NCBI RefSeq assembly: GCF_030586465.1
Contig: NZ_JAUQYP010000001.1
Location: 1,033,400 to 1,097,399 of the forward strand
Direction: 5' to 3'
Source of the DNA: Actinotalea lenta
Lineage (GTDB): Bacteria; Actinomycetota; Actinomycetes; Actinomycetales; Cellulomonadaceae
Length of the DNA: 64,000 nucleotides
In this document: positions 17,299 through 25,739 of the stretch, piece after piece
Position numbering within the stretch: position 1 is the first letter of the stretch
Layout: the number at the start of each line of letters is the position of its first letter
The notes under the pieces: generated by a model
What the model saw: only the letters and a program-made list of their open reading frames with translations
What the model was told of the DNA's origin: nothing
Database searches by the model: none
Position numbers and translations under genes: made by a program

Positions 17299-19587
17299 AT
17301 GCCCACGCTCGGCAGCACGAGCATCGTCATCGTCGCGGTGATCGCCGCGATCGCCGTCGTCGCCCTGGTGTTCGCGGTCGCGCTGCGGCGCCAGGTGCTC
17401 GAGGCCCCCGAGGGCACCACGGCGATGCAGGCCATCGCCCAGGCGGTGCAGGAGGGTGCCTCGGCGTATCTCAACCGGATGTTCCGCACCTTGGTGCTGT
17501 TCGCGGCCATCGTGTTCGGGCTGCTCTTCCTTCTGCCGGGCGACAGCGGCATCCGGATCGGACGGTCCATCTTCTTCCTCGTCGGGGCGGGGTTCTCCGC
17601 GTCCATCGGCTACCTCGGGATGTGGCTCGCGGTGCGCGCGAACGTCCGCGTCGCCGCCGCCGCGCGGGAGGCCGACGGCCGTACCGAGGGGGCCCGGATC
17701 GCGTTCCGCACCGGCGGCGTCGTCGGGATGGGCGTGGTGGGACTCGGCCTGCTGGGCGCCACGGGTGTCGTGCTGCTCTACCGCGAGCAGGCGCCGTCGG
17801 TGCTCGAGGGCTTCGGGTTCGGTGCCGCGCTGCTGGCCATGTTCATGCGCGTGGGCGGCGGGATCTTCACCAAGGCGGCCGACGTGGGCGCGGACCTCGT
17901 GGGCAAGGTCGAGCACAACATCCCCGAGGACGACCCGCGCAACGCGGCGACCATCGCGGACAACGTGGGCGACAACGTGGGCGACTGCGCCGGCATGGCT
18001 GCAGACCTGTTCGAGTCCTACGCGGTGACCCTCGTGGCGGCCCTCATCCTGGGCAAGGTCGCCTACGGCGAGCAGGGCCTGGTGTTCCCGCTCATCGTGG
18101 CCGGCATCGGGGCCGTGACCGCAGCGCTCGGCGTGGTGCTCACCCGGGTCCGGGGCCAGGAGTCCGGGCTCGCGGCGATCTACCGCGGGTTCTACACCGC
18201 GGCCGTCATCGGGGCGGTGCTCACCGCGCTGGCCGCGTTCGTCTACCTGCCGTCCAGCTTCGCCGGGCTCAGCGGGCTGTCCGCGGACCTCGCGGATCAC
18301 ACGGGCGACCCGCGGCTGGTCGCGACGCTCGCCGTGGTCATCGGCGTGCTCCTGGCCGGGATCATCCTGTGGCTCACGGGCTACTTCACCGGGACGACGT
18401 CCAACCCGACGATCCACGTCGCGCGCACGACGCTCACCGGCCCGGCCACCGTGGTGCTCTCCGGGATCGGCGTGGGCTTCGAGTCCGCGGTCTACACGGC
18501 GGGCATCATCGCCGCCGCGATCTGCGGCGTTTTCCTCATCTCCGGCGGCTCGATCACCCTGTCGCTGTTCCTCATAGCGTTGGCCGGCTGCGGACTGCTG
18601 ACGACCGTGGGCGTGATCGTCGCGATGGACACCTTCGGGCCGGTCAGCGACAACGCGCAGGGCATCGCGGAGATGTCCGGCGACGTCGACGCGCGCGGTG
18701 CGCAGACCCTCACCGACCTGGACGCCGTGGGCAACACGACCAAGGCGATCACCAAGGGCATCGCGATCGCGACCGCGGTGCTCGCCGCGACGGCGCTGTT
18801 CGGCTCCTACACCGACGCGGTGCAGGCAGCGGTCTCCTCCATCGCGGGCGCCGCGCAGTCCACCGGGCTCGCTCTGGCGATGCTGTCCTACCAGGTGATC
18901 TCCCCGATCACGCTCGTGGGCGTCGTGCTCGGCGCTGCCACGGTGTTCCTGTTCTCCGGGCTGGCCATCGATGCGGTCACCCGAGCGGCCGGGGCGATCG
19001 TGTTCGAGGTGCGCCGCCAGTTCCGCGACCACCCCGGGATCCTGACCGGTGACGAGCGCCCGGAGTACGGCAAGGTCGTGGACATCTGCACGCGCGACTC
19101 GCTGCGCGAGCTCGCCACGCCAGGCCTGCTTGCCGCGTTCGCGCCGATCGCCGTGGGCTTCGGCCTGGGGGTGGGCCCGCTCGCCGGCTTCCTGGCCGGG
19201 GCGATCGCCGCGGGGGTCCTGATGGCCGTGTTCCTGGCCAACTCCGGCGGGGCGTGGGACAACGCCAAGAAGATCGTCGAGGACGGCCGGTTCGGCGGGA
19301 AGAACAGTGACTCGCACGCCGCAGCCGTCATCGGTGACACCGTCGGTGACCCGTTCAAGGACACCGCCGGCCCCGCGATCAACCCGCTGATCAAGGTGAT
19401 GAACCTGGTGGCGCTGCTCATCGCCCCTGCCGTGGTGCACGTCTCGGTGGGCGACTCCGCGAACCACACGGTGCGGCTGGTGATCGCGACCACGGCGATG
19501 CTGATTGCGTTCGGTGCCGTGGTGCTGTCCCGGGTGCGCGCCGCGATCGTGGACCGGAAGGGGCAGCTGGAGCGCGAGGTCGCGTGA
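17299..19587 (+). CDS. hppA: K+-independent membrane proton-translocating pyrophosphatase
   Basis: Hydrolyses PPi and pumps H+ across the membrane. 762 residues, about 16 transmembrane helices. Substrate-site motifs are DVGADLVGKVE from about 195 and DNVGDNVGDCAGMAADLFES; the second acidic cluster is SDSHAAAVIGDTVGDPFKD near the C-terminus. The subfamily determinant is GNTTKAITKG with Lys 482; K+-dependent enzymes have Ala there (GNTTAA), so this is the K+-independent, H+-pumping type by established family rules. The ATG has GGAGG 5-9 nt upstream. It overlaps the following methyltransferase by 4 bp, an apparent operon. It can draw on PPi released by Acs and biosynthesis. Confidence 0.97.
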   Translation: MPTLGSTSIVIVAVIAAIAVVALVFAVALRRQVLEAPEGTTAMQAIAQAVQEGASAYLNRMFRTLVLFAAIVFGLLFLLPGDSGIRIGRSIFFLVGAGFSASIGYLGMWLAVRANVRVAAAAREADGRTEGARIAFRTGGVVGMGVVGLGLLGATGVVLLYREQAPSVLEGFGFGAALLAMFMRVGGGIFTKAADVGADLVGKVEHNIPEDDPRNAATIADNVGDNVGDCAGMAADLFESYAVTLVAALILGKVAYGEQGLVFPLIVAGIGAVTAALGVVLTRVRGQESGLAAIYRGFYTAAVIGAVLTALAAFVYLPSSFAGLSGLSADLADHTGDPRLVATLAVVIGVLLAGIILWLTGYFTGTTSNPTIHVARTTLTGPATVVLSGIGVGFESAVYTAGIIAAAICGVFLISGGSITLSLFLIALAGCGLLTTVGVIVAMDTFGPVSDNAQGIAEMSGDVDARGAQTLTDLDAVGNTTKAITKGIAIATAVLAATALFGSYTDAVQAAVSSIAGAAQSTGLALAMLSYQVISPITLVGVVLGAATVFLFSGLAIDAVTRAAGAIVFEVRRQFRDHPGILTGDERPEYGKVVDICTRDSLRELATPGLLAAFAPIAVGFGLGVGPLAGFLAGAIAAGVLMAVFLANSGGAWDNAKKIVEDGRFGGKNSDSHAAAVIGDTVGDPFKDTAGPAINPLIKVMNLVALLIAPAVVHVSVGDSANHTVRLVIATTAMLIAFGAVVLSRVRAAIVDRKGQLEREVA

Positions 19588-21149
19588 CCCGGGACCCGGC
19601 CCCGCTCCCGGCCCCGCCACGCCTGCGCGCCGCCGACATCGAGTCGCTCGCGGCGGACCTGGCGCCGTACGGTGCCGAGGACGTCGAGCACCGGCTGGGG
19701 CCGCTCGCCGCTGCCGCGCTGCACCGCGAGCAGCCCGCGGCGGCTCTGCTGGCCACCCGCGGTCCGGCGCAGGCCGGTGACGCGCTCGCGGCGATCGTCC
19801 GCTGCTTCGTGCTCGGTGCCGAGACCACCCGGCGCGCGCTGGACACCGCCCTCCCGCGGTGCGGCAGCGCCGGGCTCGAGCGGCTCGGACTGATCCGATC
19901 CTCCGGGACGGCAGGGCAGGACGCCGTGCGTGCGAGCGTGGACCTGAGGCCGGTGGACGCGGTCGACCACACCGGTTCCACCACCTGGTGGGTGGCGTCG
20001 GACCTCGGCGCGATGAGAACCCGCGGCCCGCTGCACGCCGAGCACGTGCTCGGGGTGGGCGGCGCGTCCGTGACCCTCGCAGGCCTCACGGTGCGCGACC
20101 GGCGCGCGCGGACCCTGGACCTGGGCACCGGGTGCGGAATCCAGGCGCTGCACGCGGCCCGGCACTCCGAGGCCGTGGTGGCCACCGACGTGTCGCCGCG
20201 GGCACTCGCCTACGCCGCCTTCAACGCGGCGCTCGCCGGCGTGGAGCTGGACCTGCGCGCCGGGTCGATGCTGGACCCGGTGCGCGGCGAGCAGTTCGAC
20301 CTCGTGGTCTCCAACCCGCCGTTCGTCATCACCCCGCGGTCGCTCACGGACGACGCGCTGCCCACCTACACCTACCGGGACGGCGGCATGGCCGGGGACG
20401 CGCTGGTCCGGGCCCTCGTCACCGACGTCGGCGGCGTGCTGGCCCCGGGCGGCGTGGCCCAGCTGCTCGGCAACTGGGAGCACCGCACGGGCGAGGACTG
20501 GACCGAGCGGGTCGGCGCCTGGCTGGACGCCTCCGGCCTGGACGGCTGGGTGGTCCAGCGCGAGGTGCTGGACCCCGCCGAGTACGCCGAGCTGTGGCTG
20601 CGGGACGGCGGTGCCCTCCGCGAGCAGGACCCGGCGGCGTGGGACCGGACGATGACCGCCTGGCTGGCGGACTTCGCCGCGCGCGGCGTCGACGCGGTCG
20701 GGCTCGGTTTCGTGGTCCTGCGACGACCGGTCGGCGCCGTGCCCACGCTGCGCCGCCTCGAGGAGCAGCGCGGTGCGGCGCCCGGACCGCTCGGACCGCA
20801 CCTGGCCGACGTGCTGGCCTCCCACGACCTGGTCACCGGGCTCGACGACGACACGTTGCTCGGGTTGCGGCTGCGCACCGCCGCCGACGTCACCGAGGAG
20901 CGGCACCTGCGTCCCGGGGCGTCCGGCCCCCAGGCGATCGTGCTGCGCCAGGGCGGTGGGTTCGGCAGGACGGTCCCGGTCGACACGGCCCTCGCGGGGC
21001 TCGTCGGGGCGTGCGACGGGGAGCTCACCCTGGGTCAGCTGACGGGCGGTCTGGCGGCCGTGCTGGAGGTGGACCTCGGGTCCCTCCGTGCCGAGCTGCT
21101 GGGTCCGGTCCGCCAGCTCGTGACCGACGGGTTCCTGCAGGTGGTGTGA
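19584..21149 (+). CDS. Class I SAM-dependent methyltransferase (HemK/PrmC-like NPPF type)
   Basis: 521 residues with three parts. An N-terminal helical domain (to ~150) contains CFVLGAETTRRALDTAL. A Rossmann methyltransferase core has SAM motif I LDLGTGCGIQALHAA near 179, DVSPRALAYAAFNAAL, and the catalytic NPPFVITPRS near 244. A C-terminal ~200-residue helical/winged region follows. The NPPF motif marks enzymes methylating an amide or amino nitrogen of protein Gln/Asn or nucleic acid bases; this long actinobacterial family (DUF7059-type N-terminus) has no proven substrate that I know of. The GTG start overlaps the hppA stop (GTGA), so the two are probably co-transcribed. It ends 19 bp before a convergent gene. 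Confidence 0.8.
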   Translation: MTRDPAPLPAPPRLRAADIESLAADLAPYGAEDVEHRLGPLAAAALHREQPAAALLATRGPAQAGDALAAIVRCFVLGAETTRRALDTALPRCGSAGLERLGLIRSSGTAGQDAVRASVDLRPVDAVDHTGSTTWWVASDLGAMRTRGPLHAEHVLGVGGASVTLAGLTVRDRRARTLDLGTGCGIQALHAARHSEAVVATDVSPRALAYAAFNAALAGVELDLRAGSMLDPVRGEQFDLVVSNPPFVITPRSLTDDALPTYTYRDGGMAGDALVRALVTDVGGVLAPGGVAQLLGNWEHRTGEDWTERVGAWLDASGLDGWVVQREVLDPAEYAELWLRDGGALREQDPAAWDRTMTAWLADFAARGVDAVGLGFVVLRRPVGAVPTLRRLEEQRGAAPGPLGPHLADVLASHDLVTGLDDDTLLGLRLRTAADVTEERHLRPGASGPQAIVLRQGGGFGRTVPVDTALAGLVGACDGELTLGQLTGGLAAVLEVDLGSLRAELLGPVRQLVTDGFLQVV

Positions 21150-21167
21150 GCCGGTCGCGGCGCCGGC

Positions 21168-21530
21168 TCAGCGCGGGGTCTGCTGGTGCAGCACCAGACG
21201 CCAGCCCTCGGCGCGTCGCACGTAGGTGCTGCAGATCCACGCCGAGTACCGCACCACGCCGCGCCGGGCCACCACGCCGTAGGTGACCAGGCCGACCCCG
21301 GTGCGGGGCAGGTCGACCCGGACGTCCTCCAGGACGAAGCCGTCCCAGGGGGCGCCGCTCATCGAGCGCAGCGCCTCGGCCCGGTCGGTGATGCGCAGGC
21401 CGCCCGGCACCAGCATCTCCACGTCGTCGTCGAGCAGCTCGCGGTAGAAGGCCTCGGCCGCGTCCGGCGTGTCCGACAGCGCCCGCCAGCCCCGACGCTC
21501 GAGATCGGCCAGCAGCTCGCGATCGCCCAT
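21168..21530 (-). CDS. SnoaL-like / DUF4440 domain small protein
   Basis: 120 residues of the NTF2-like fold: ERRGWRALSDTPDAAEAFY, then ELLDDDVEMLVPGGLRI, and the C-terminal strands GVVRYSAWICSTYVRRAEGW ending RLVLHQQTPR. Such proteins form a cone-shaped pocket and act as isomerases, hydrolases or non-catalytic ligand binders. No catalytic set can be assigned here. The ATG is supported by TACGGT 7 nt upstream, so the mRNA is probably leaderless. It is a single-gene unit convergent with the methyltransferase. Confidence 0.8.
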   Translation of the reverse strand: MGDRELLADLERRGWRALSDTPDAAEAFYRELLDDDVEMLVPGGLRITDRAEALRSMSGAPWDGFVLEDVRVDLPRTGVGLVTYGVVARRGVVRYSAWICSTYVRRAEGWRLVLHQQTPR

Positions 21531-21702
21531 GCCGCCCACCGTAGGCACGCTCTCCAGGCGGTGCACGGGCCGGCGCCACAGCCCCGGACGCCTCCTCACA
21601 GCGTGCGTCCAGCCGGTGATCAGGTCAGCATCAGGGCGGTGCCGGACGCTGGCGCGTGGGACGCGCCGCGGAGGCTGAGCGCCCGGGACCGACCGGAGGA
21701 CC

Positions 21703-21993
21703 ATGGACGACTCGGACGAGAACCAGGGCCGGGCCGTACCGTCCCCTCCTTCCCCAGGTGCCTGGCTGCCCGTCGCGCCACCGCCGGTGCGTCGGCCGAC
21801 CCCGTGGTGGGTGGCCCTTGTCGCGGTGCTCAGTGGGCTCCTGCTGCTCGGCGTCGGCGCGACGATCGGCTTCGGACTCGGGTACCTGACCGGATCGCAG
21901 CACGCCCGCCACGAGGTCGAGGAGCACGTGTTCCACGAGCGTGACACCGGCGAGCCCGACCGCGCACCCTCGGACCACGCCGGCGGCGGCTGA
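21703..21993 (+). CDS. Small single-pass membrane protein, unknown
   Basis: 96 residues. An N-terminal Pro-rich segment (about 1-33), one strong transmembrane helix WWVALVAVLSGLLLLGVGAT near 35-54 continuing into a Gly-rich stretch, and a hydrophilic His/Glu/Asp-rich tail (QHARHEVEEHVFHERDTGEP). The ATG has GGAGG 3-7 nt upstream. The clustered His and acidic residues in the tail might bind metal, but this is speculation. It is convergent with the histidine kinase gene. I do not recognise the family. Confidence 0.72.
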   Translation: MDDSDENQGRAVPSPPSPGAWLPVAPPPVRRPTPWWVALVAVLSGLLLLGVGATIGFGLGYLTGSQHARHEVEEHVFHERDTGEPDRAPSDHAGGG

Positions 21994-22015
21994 GCCTGCC
22001 CGGTCGCCGCACCGG

Positions 22016-23521
22016 TCAGGTTGCGGCGGGCAGGTGCACCGTGAACGTCGTGGCGCCCGGGGTGCCGTCCACCTCGATCCGCCCGCCGTGCGCCGTCACC
22101 ACGGCGTGCACGATGGCCAGCCCCAGACCGGTCGAGCCGTCCTTGGGGGAGCGGGCCGCGTCCCCGCGGGCGAAGCGCTGGAAGAGGCGGGGGACCAGGT
22201 CCGGTGCGATCCCGGGCCCGTCGTCACGGACCTGGACGAGCACCTCGCCGTCCCGGCACCACACGGACGTCACGACGGTGGTGCCCTCGGGGGTGTGCAC
22301 CCGGGCGTTCGCCAGCAGGTTCGCGAGCACCTGACGCAACCGGTGCTCGTCGCCCAGCGCCACCGCGGGCTCGATCTCGGTGTCGGGTGCGTCGAGGTCC
22401 CCGGTGGCCGGTGGCACGTCCGCTCCCGGAAGCTCGAGCCGCCAGGTGTGGCGCGGTCCGGCCGCGTGCGCGTCGGTCACCGCGTCGACCGCCAGCGCGG
22501 CGAGGTCGACCTCGGTGCGGTCCAGCGCACGCCCGGCGTCCAGGCGGGCGAGCAGCAGCAGGTCCTCGACGAGCGCGGTCATCCGCACCGACTCCGACTC
22601 CACGCGCTCCATCGCGTGCACCGCGTCGGGCGGGACCGGCTCGGGCAGCCGCCGCACGAGCTCCGCGTAGCCGCGGATCGACGCCAGCGGCGTGCGCAGC
22701 TCATGGCTCGCGTCCGCGACGAACTGCCGGACCTGCATCTCCGACTCGTGGCGGGCGGCCAGGGCCGACTCCACGTGCCCGAGCATGCGGTTCAGCGCGG
22801 CACCCACCTGCCCGACCTCCGTCGTGGCGTCGGTGTCGCCCTCCGGAACTCGCTCGAGGACCACGGCGCCCCGCTCGAGGGGCTGCTCGGAGACCCTGGC
22901 GGCCGTCGCTGCGACGCGCTCCAGCGGTTCCATCTCGCGCCGCACCAGGACCGTCCCGGCCAGACCGGCGACGGCGAGGCCCAGGCCGGCGATCGCGGCC
23001 TCCCCGATCAGGTACGAACGCACGGTCGAGCTGATCTCGGCCATCGACAGGCCGGTGACCAGCAGGCCGCCCGGGTGGGGCGCGACGGCCACCACGCGCC
23101 ACGAGCCGAGCCCCGGCAGCGTGACGGTGCGCGGCATCCCGTCGGCGGGCACCGCGGCGAGGACGTCGCGCTGCGCCGCGTCGAGCGGCAGGAAGGCCCC
23201 GCTGCGGTCCAGGTATCCCGCCCGCACGAGCCCGGAGCTGAACACCGTCAGGTTCAGCGTGCCGGCTCCCTGGCCGCGTACGGTCAGACCGGCGGGCGGG
23301 TCACCCGCCGGCAGGCCGCCCTCGCCCGGCAGGGGCGTTCGTCCGTCCGGCGCCTTGGCCGCCCGGTCCGCCGAGGCCTGCAGGCGGATGTCGAGCTGGG
23401 TGACCAGTGTGCCGCGTAGCGCCAGGGTGGACACCGCGCCCATGGTGGCGGCGGCCACGGCGAGCAGGCCGATCACGACGGCGACCAGGCGGCGCCGCAG
23501 GGTCGGTCGCGGCGACCTCAT
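22016..23521 (-). CDS. Sensor histidine kinase
   Basis: 501 residues. TM1 near 10-32, an extracytoplasmic sensor loop of about 130 residues with Pro/Gly-rich and LGSWRVVAVAPH segments, TM2 near 165-190, then HAMP (EPLERVAATAARVSEQPLERG). The HisKA H-box FVADASHELRTPLASIRGY has phosphoacceptor His 273, and the HATPase has N-box ANARVHTP, G1 DDGPGI, F-box LFQRFARGD and G2 GLGLAIVHAVV. The ATG overlaps the upstream response regulator stop (ATGA), so the pair is translated together and works as a cognate pair. The ligand is unknown; the sensor loop does not match a named fold that I recognise. Confidence 0.94.
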   Translation of the reverse strand: MRSPRPTLRRRLVAVVIGLLAVAAATMGAVSTLALRGTLVTQLDIRLQASADRAAKAPDGRTPLPGEGGLPAGDPPAGLTVRGQGAGTLNLTVFSSGLVRAGYLDRSGAFLPLDAAQRDVLAAVPADGMPRTVTLPGLGSWRVVAVAPHPGGLLVTGLSMAEISSTVRSYLIGEAAIAGLGLAVAGLAGTVLVRREMEPLERVAATAARVSEQPLERGAVVLERVPEGDTDATTEVGQVGAALNRMLGHVESALAARHESEMQVRQFVADASHELRTPLASIRGYAELVRRLPEPVPPDAVHAMERVESESVRMTALVEDLLLLARLDAGRALDRTEVDLAALAVDAVTDAHAAGPRHTWRLELPGADVPPATGDLDAPDTEIEPAVALGDEHRLRQVLANLLANARVHTPEGTTVVTSVWCRDGEVLVQVRDDGPGIAPDLVPRLFQRFARGDAARSPKDGSTGLGLAIVHAVVTAHGGRIEVDGTPGATTFTVHLPAAT

Positions 23522-24279
23522 CCCTGGGCGCCGGGCGCCGGCTTGAGCACGTAGCCGACGCCGCGCAGCGTGTGCAGCATCGGTTCGTGGCCCTTGTCGA
23601 TCTTGCGCCGCAGGTAGGAGACGTACAGCTCGACGATGTTGGCCTGGCCGCCGAAGTCGTACTGCCACACCCGGTCCAGGATCTGGGCCTTGGACAGCAC
23701 CCGCCTGGGGTTGCGCATGAAGTAGCGGAGGAGCTCGAACTCGGTGGCGGTCAGGTGCACGTCCTGGCCTGCCCGGGTCACCTCGTGGGAGTCCTCGTCC
23801 AGCGTGAGGTCGCCCACCTGCAGCACGGCGTCCTCGCGCGCCGAGGTCGCGCCGGCGCGGCGCAGCAGGGAACGGACCCGCGCGACGACCTCCTCGAGAC
23901 TGAACGGCTTGGTCACGTAGTCGTCGCCGCCGGCCGTCAGGCCGGCCACCCGGTCCTCGACGGCGTCCTTGGCGGTCAGGAAGAGCACGGGGACATAGGG
24001 GTGGGTCGCCCGCACCCGGTGCAGCACCTCGAGCCCGGACAGGTCCGGCAGCATCACGTCGAGCAGGATCACGTCGGGCTCCCAGGCCTTCGCGGCCTTG
24101 ATCGCCTGGACCCCGGTGGTCGCGGTGCGCACGTCCCAGCCCTCGTAGCGCAACGCGGTGGACAGCAGCTCGCCGATGGTGGGTTCGTCGTCGACCACCA
24201 GGGTGCGGATCGGGTCCCCGTCGGTCCGGGTCAGACGGTCGCGTGCTGCGCTCGCGCGCGGAGTCGTGGTCGGCGTCAT
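23518..24279 (-). CDS. OmpR/PhoB-family response regulator
   Basis: 253 residues. Receiver domain with the acidic pair VDDEP near 29-32, phosphoacceptor Asp 74 in ILLDVMLPDLSG, conserved Thr in LFLTAKD and Lys in YVTKPFS. The C-terminal winged helix (about 155-245) has LTATEFELLRYFM, the recognition helix region ANIVELYVSYLRRKID and LHTLRGVGYVL. The sequence is close to the TcrX/TrcR/PrrA-type group. The ATG at 24279 gives about 25 residues before the receiver. It heads the operon with its kinase. A dyad with three CTGTG copies lies 41-77 bp upstream and may be an autoregulatory site. Confidence 0.95.
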   Translation of the reverse strand: MTPTTTPRASAARDRLTRTDGDPIRTLVVDDEPTIGELLSTALRYEGWDVRTATTGVQAIKAAKAWEPDVILLDVMLPDLSGLEVLHRVRATHPYVPVLFLTAKDAVEDRVAGLTAGGDDYVTKPFSLEEVVARVRSLLRRAGATSAREDAVLQVGDLTLDEDSHEVTRAGQDVHLTATEFELLRYFMRNPRRVLSKAQILDRVWQYDFGGQANIVELYVSYLRRKIDKGHEPMLHTLRGVGYVLKPAPGAQG

Positions 24280-24319
24280 GGCGGCATCGTCCCGCGGGGG
24301 ACTGCGCGGTGCCTGGGCG

Positions 24320-24356
24320 GAACCTGTGAGACCGCTGTGTGCGGCTCACAGGGTTC
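24320..24356. promoter_or_regulatory. Candidate response-regulator binding site / dyad in divergent promoter region
   Basis: CTGTGAG (24324-24330) is repeated inverted as CTCACAG (24345-24351), with inner CCGC/GCGG arms and outer GAAC/GTTC. CTGTG also recurs directly at 24335, 11 bp after the first copy, the spacing OmpR-type regulators usually recognise. It sits between the divergent two-component operon and the STAS-like gene, so it could control both. A role as an RNA hairpin cannot be excluded. Confidence 0.5.
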
Positions 24357-24436
24357 GGATCGCGGGTCCCCAGCCTCTACCCAGCCGGCCGCAGCACAGT
24401 GGTGTCCGCCATCAGGCACTGCGAGAAGGGGCTCTC

Positions 24437-24784
24437 ATGACGACGATCCCGACGGTCCGCGCGCAGCTCCGGTCGGACGCGTTCCGCGCGGCGGACGGCC
24501 CGCCTGCCTGGCTCACCGCACAGGTGCGCCCGGCCGGCTCCTTCGGGCGGGGTGACGTCCGGAGGCTGCAACGGCTCCTGGACGCACTCTCGGCCAGCGC
24601 GTCCGTGGTGGTCCTCGACCTGGCTGCCGCCCGGTTGCGCAGTCCCCGCGTCGCGGCGGTGATCGACGACGCGCCGCGCAGGCTCGAGGCGACCGGCGGC
24701 TGCCTCCTCTGCCTGAACGCGGACCCTGAGTCCGCGGCGCGACTCTCCCGGTGCTGCCACGCCGTCGTGATGCCGCCCGGGTGA
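24437..24784 (+). CDS. STAS-like domain protein (anti-sigma antagonist relative)
   Basis: 115 residues. After ~35 residues a STAS-like alpha/beta pattern appears: GRGDVRRLQRLLDALSASA, the hydrophobic strand VVVLDLAAARLRSPRVAAV, then RRLEATGGCLLCLNADPE and the C-terminal strand HAVVMPPG. In the position of the usual DSTGL phosphorylation loop it has RLRSPRVA, so the Ser is retained but the loop is altered. It may act as a non-classical partner-switching component or a binding module. The ATG has GAAGGGG 6-12 nt upstream. It ends 14 bp before the PAP2 gene and is divergent from the response regulator. Confidence 0.65.
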   Translation: MTTIPTVRAQLRSDAFRAADGPPAWLTAQVRPAGSFGRGDVRRLQRLLDALSASASVVVLDLAAARLRSPRVAAVIDDAPRRLEATGGCLLCLNADPESAARLSRCCHAVVMPPG

Positions 24785-24798
24785 CCTACCGTGGCCCC

Positions 24799-25659
24799 GT
24801 GACCGAGCCCGCCCGCGCCGTGCCGATGGCCGACCTGGGCCACCGCGCTCCTGCGCTCGCCGTCGCGGTCCTGTCCGCCTTCGGGGTGGCCGTCGTGCAC
24901 CTGCTGTTCGTCACGTCGGTGACCGGGCGGAGGGTGGACGGCGCGGCACTGAGCGGTGCCGACGAGGTGCCGGGCCGGCTCTGGGACGCCGCCGCGCGGG
25001 TGCTCGAGGTGGTCTCGGTGCCGTTCGTGGTGGTCGTCGTGCTCGTGACGATGCTGCTGGCGGTGCTGCGCCGACGCGTGGCCCTGGCCGTGCAGGTCGC
25101 GGTCCTGGTGGTGGGTGCGAACGTCACCACCCAGGTGCTGAAGAACTACCTGGTCCGTCCCGACCTGGGGCTGGCCGACCGGATCGCGAACTCCCTGCCG
25201 AGCGGGCACACCACGGTGGCGGCGTCCGCGGGCGCCGCCCTGGTGCTCGCGGTGCCCCGGCGGTTCCGGGCCGCGGCCGCGGTGGTGGCCGCGGGGTACA
25301 CGACCGTGACCGGGGTGGCCACGCTGATCGCCGGCTGGCACCGCCCGGCCGACGCCGTCGCAGCCGTGCTCGTGGTGCTCGGCTGGGCCGGCCTCGTGGC
25401 CGCGTTCGGGCCCCGGGGCTCGGGCGTCGGGCAGGCCGGGCACGTCCGCGCCCCCGCGGCCCTGCTGGTGGGGCTCGCCGTGGTGCTCGCCGGTCTGAGC
25501 GTGGTCGCATTCCTGCAGGTCGCGGACGCGACGGTGCTCGGGCACAGCCAGCTCGTGGTTGCAGCGGTCGGTGGCTCGATGGGGATCGCGGCGGCGGCCT
25601 GCGCGGCCTTCGGCGTGCTCCTGGCGATCGTGGCGGCGGCGGACCCGCGGGACCGCTGA
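24799..25659 (+). CDS. PAP2-family membrane phosphatase
   Basis: 286 residues with about six transmembrane segments. The three phosphatase motifs are in order: KNYLVRPDLG near 114, PSGHTT near 134 with the catalytic His, and GWHRPADAVAA near 179 with the nucleophile His. Such enzymes dephosphorylate lipid phosphates, often undecaprenyl pyrophosphate or phosphatidic acid. The C-terminal part adds extra hydrophobic helices beyond the core. The GTG start is chosen because TACCGT lies 6 nt before it; an upstream frame overlaps the previous gene and lacks support. Motif spacing is typical. The exact lipid substrate is not shown. Confidence 0.85.
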   Translation: MTEPARAVPMADLGHRAPALAVAVLSAFGVAVVHLLFVTSVTGRRVDGAALSGADEVPGRLWDAAARVLEVVSVPFVVVVVLVTMLLAVLRRRVALAVQVAVLVVGANVTTQVLKNYLVRPDLGLADRIANSLPSGHTTVAASAGAALVLAVPRRFRAAAAVVAAGYTTVTGVATLIAGWHRPADAVAAVLVVLGWAGLVAAFGPRGSGVGQAGHVRAPAALLVGLAVVLAGLSVVAFLQVADATVLGHSQLVVAAVGGSMGIAAAACAAFGVLLAIVAAADPRDR

Positions 25660-25739
25660 GCGGGCCGATCGGGCTGGGGGTCCTCGGCGGACCTCCGTCT
25701 TCTTGCGTAGAGTGCGCCTCCGAACCCCCTGGAGGAGAC

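Noticed and set aside
17233-19620. 795-residue minus-strand frame over hppA
   Set aside because: Antisense shadow of the pyrophosphatase, made of repeated Arg/His/Gly/Asp; no domain is recognisable.
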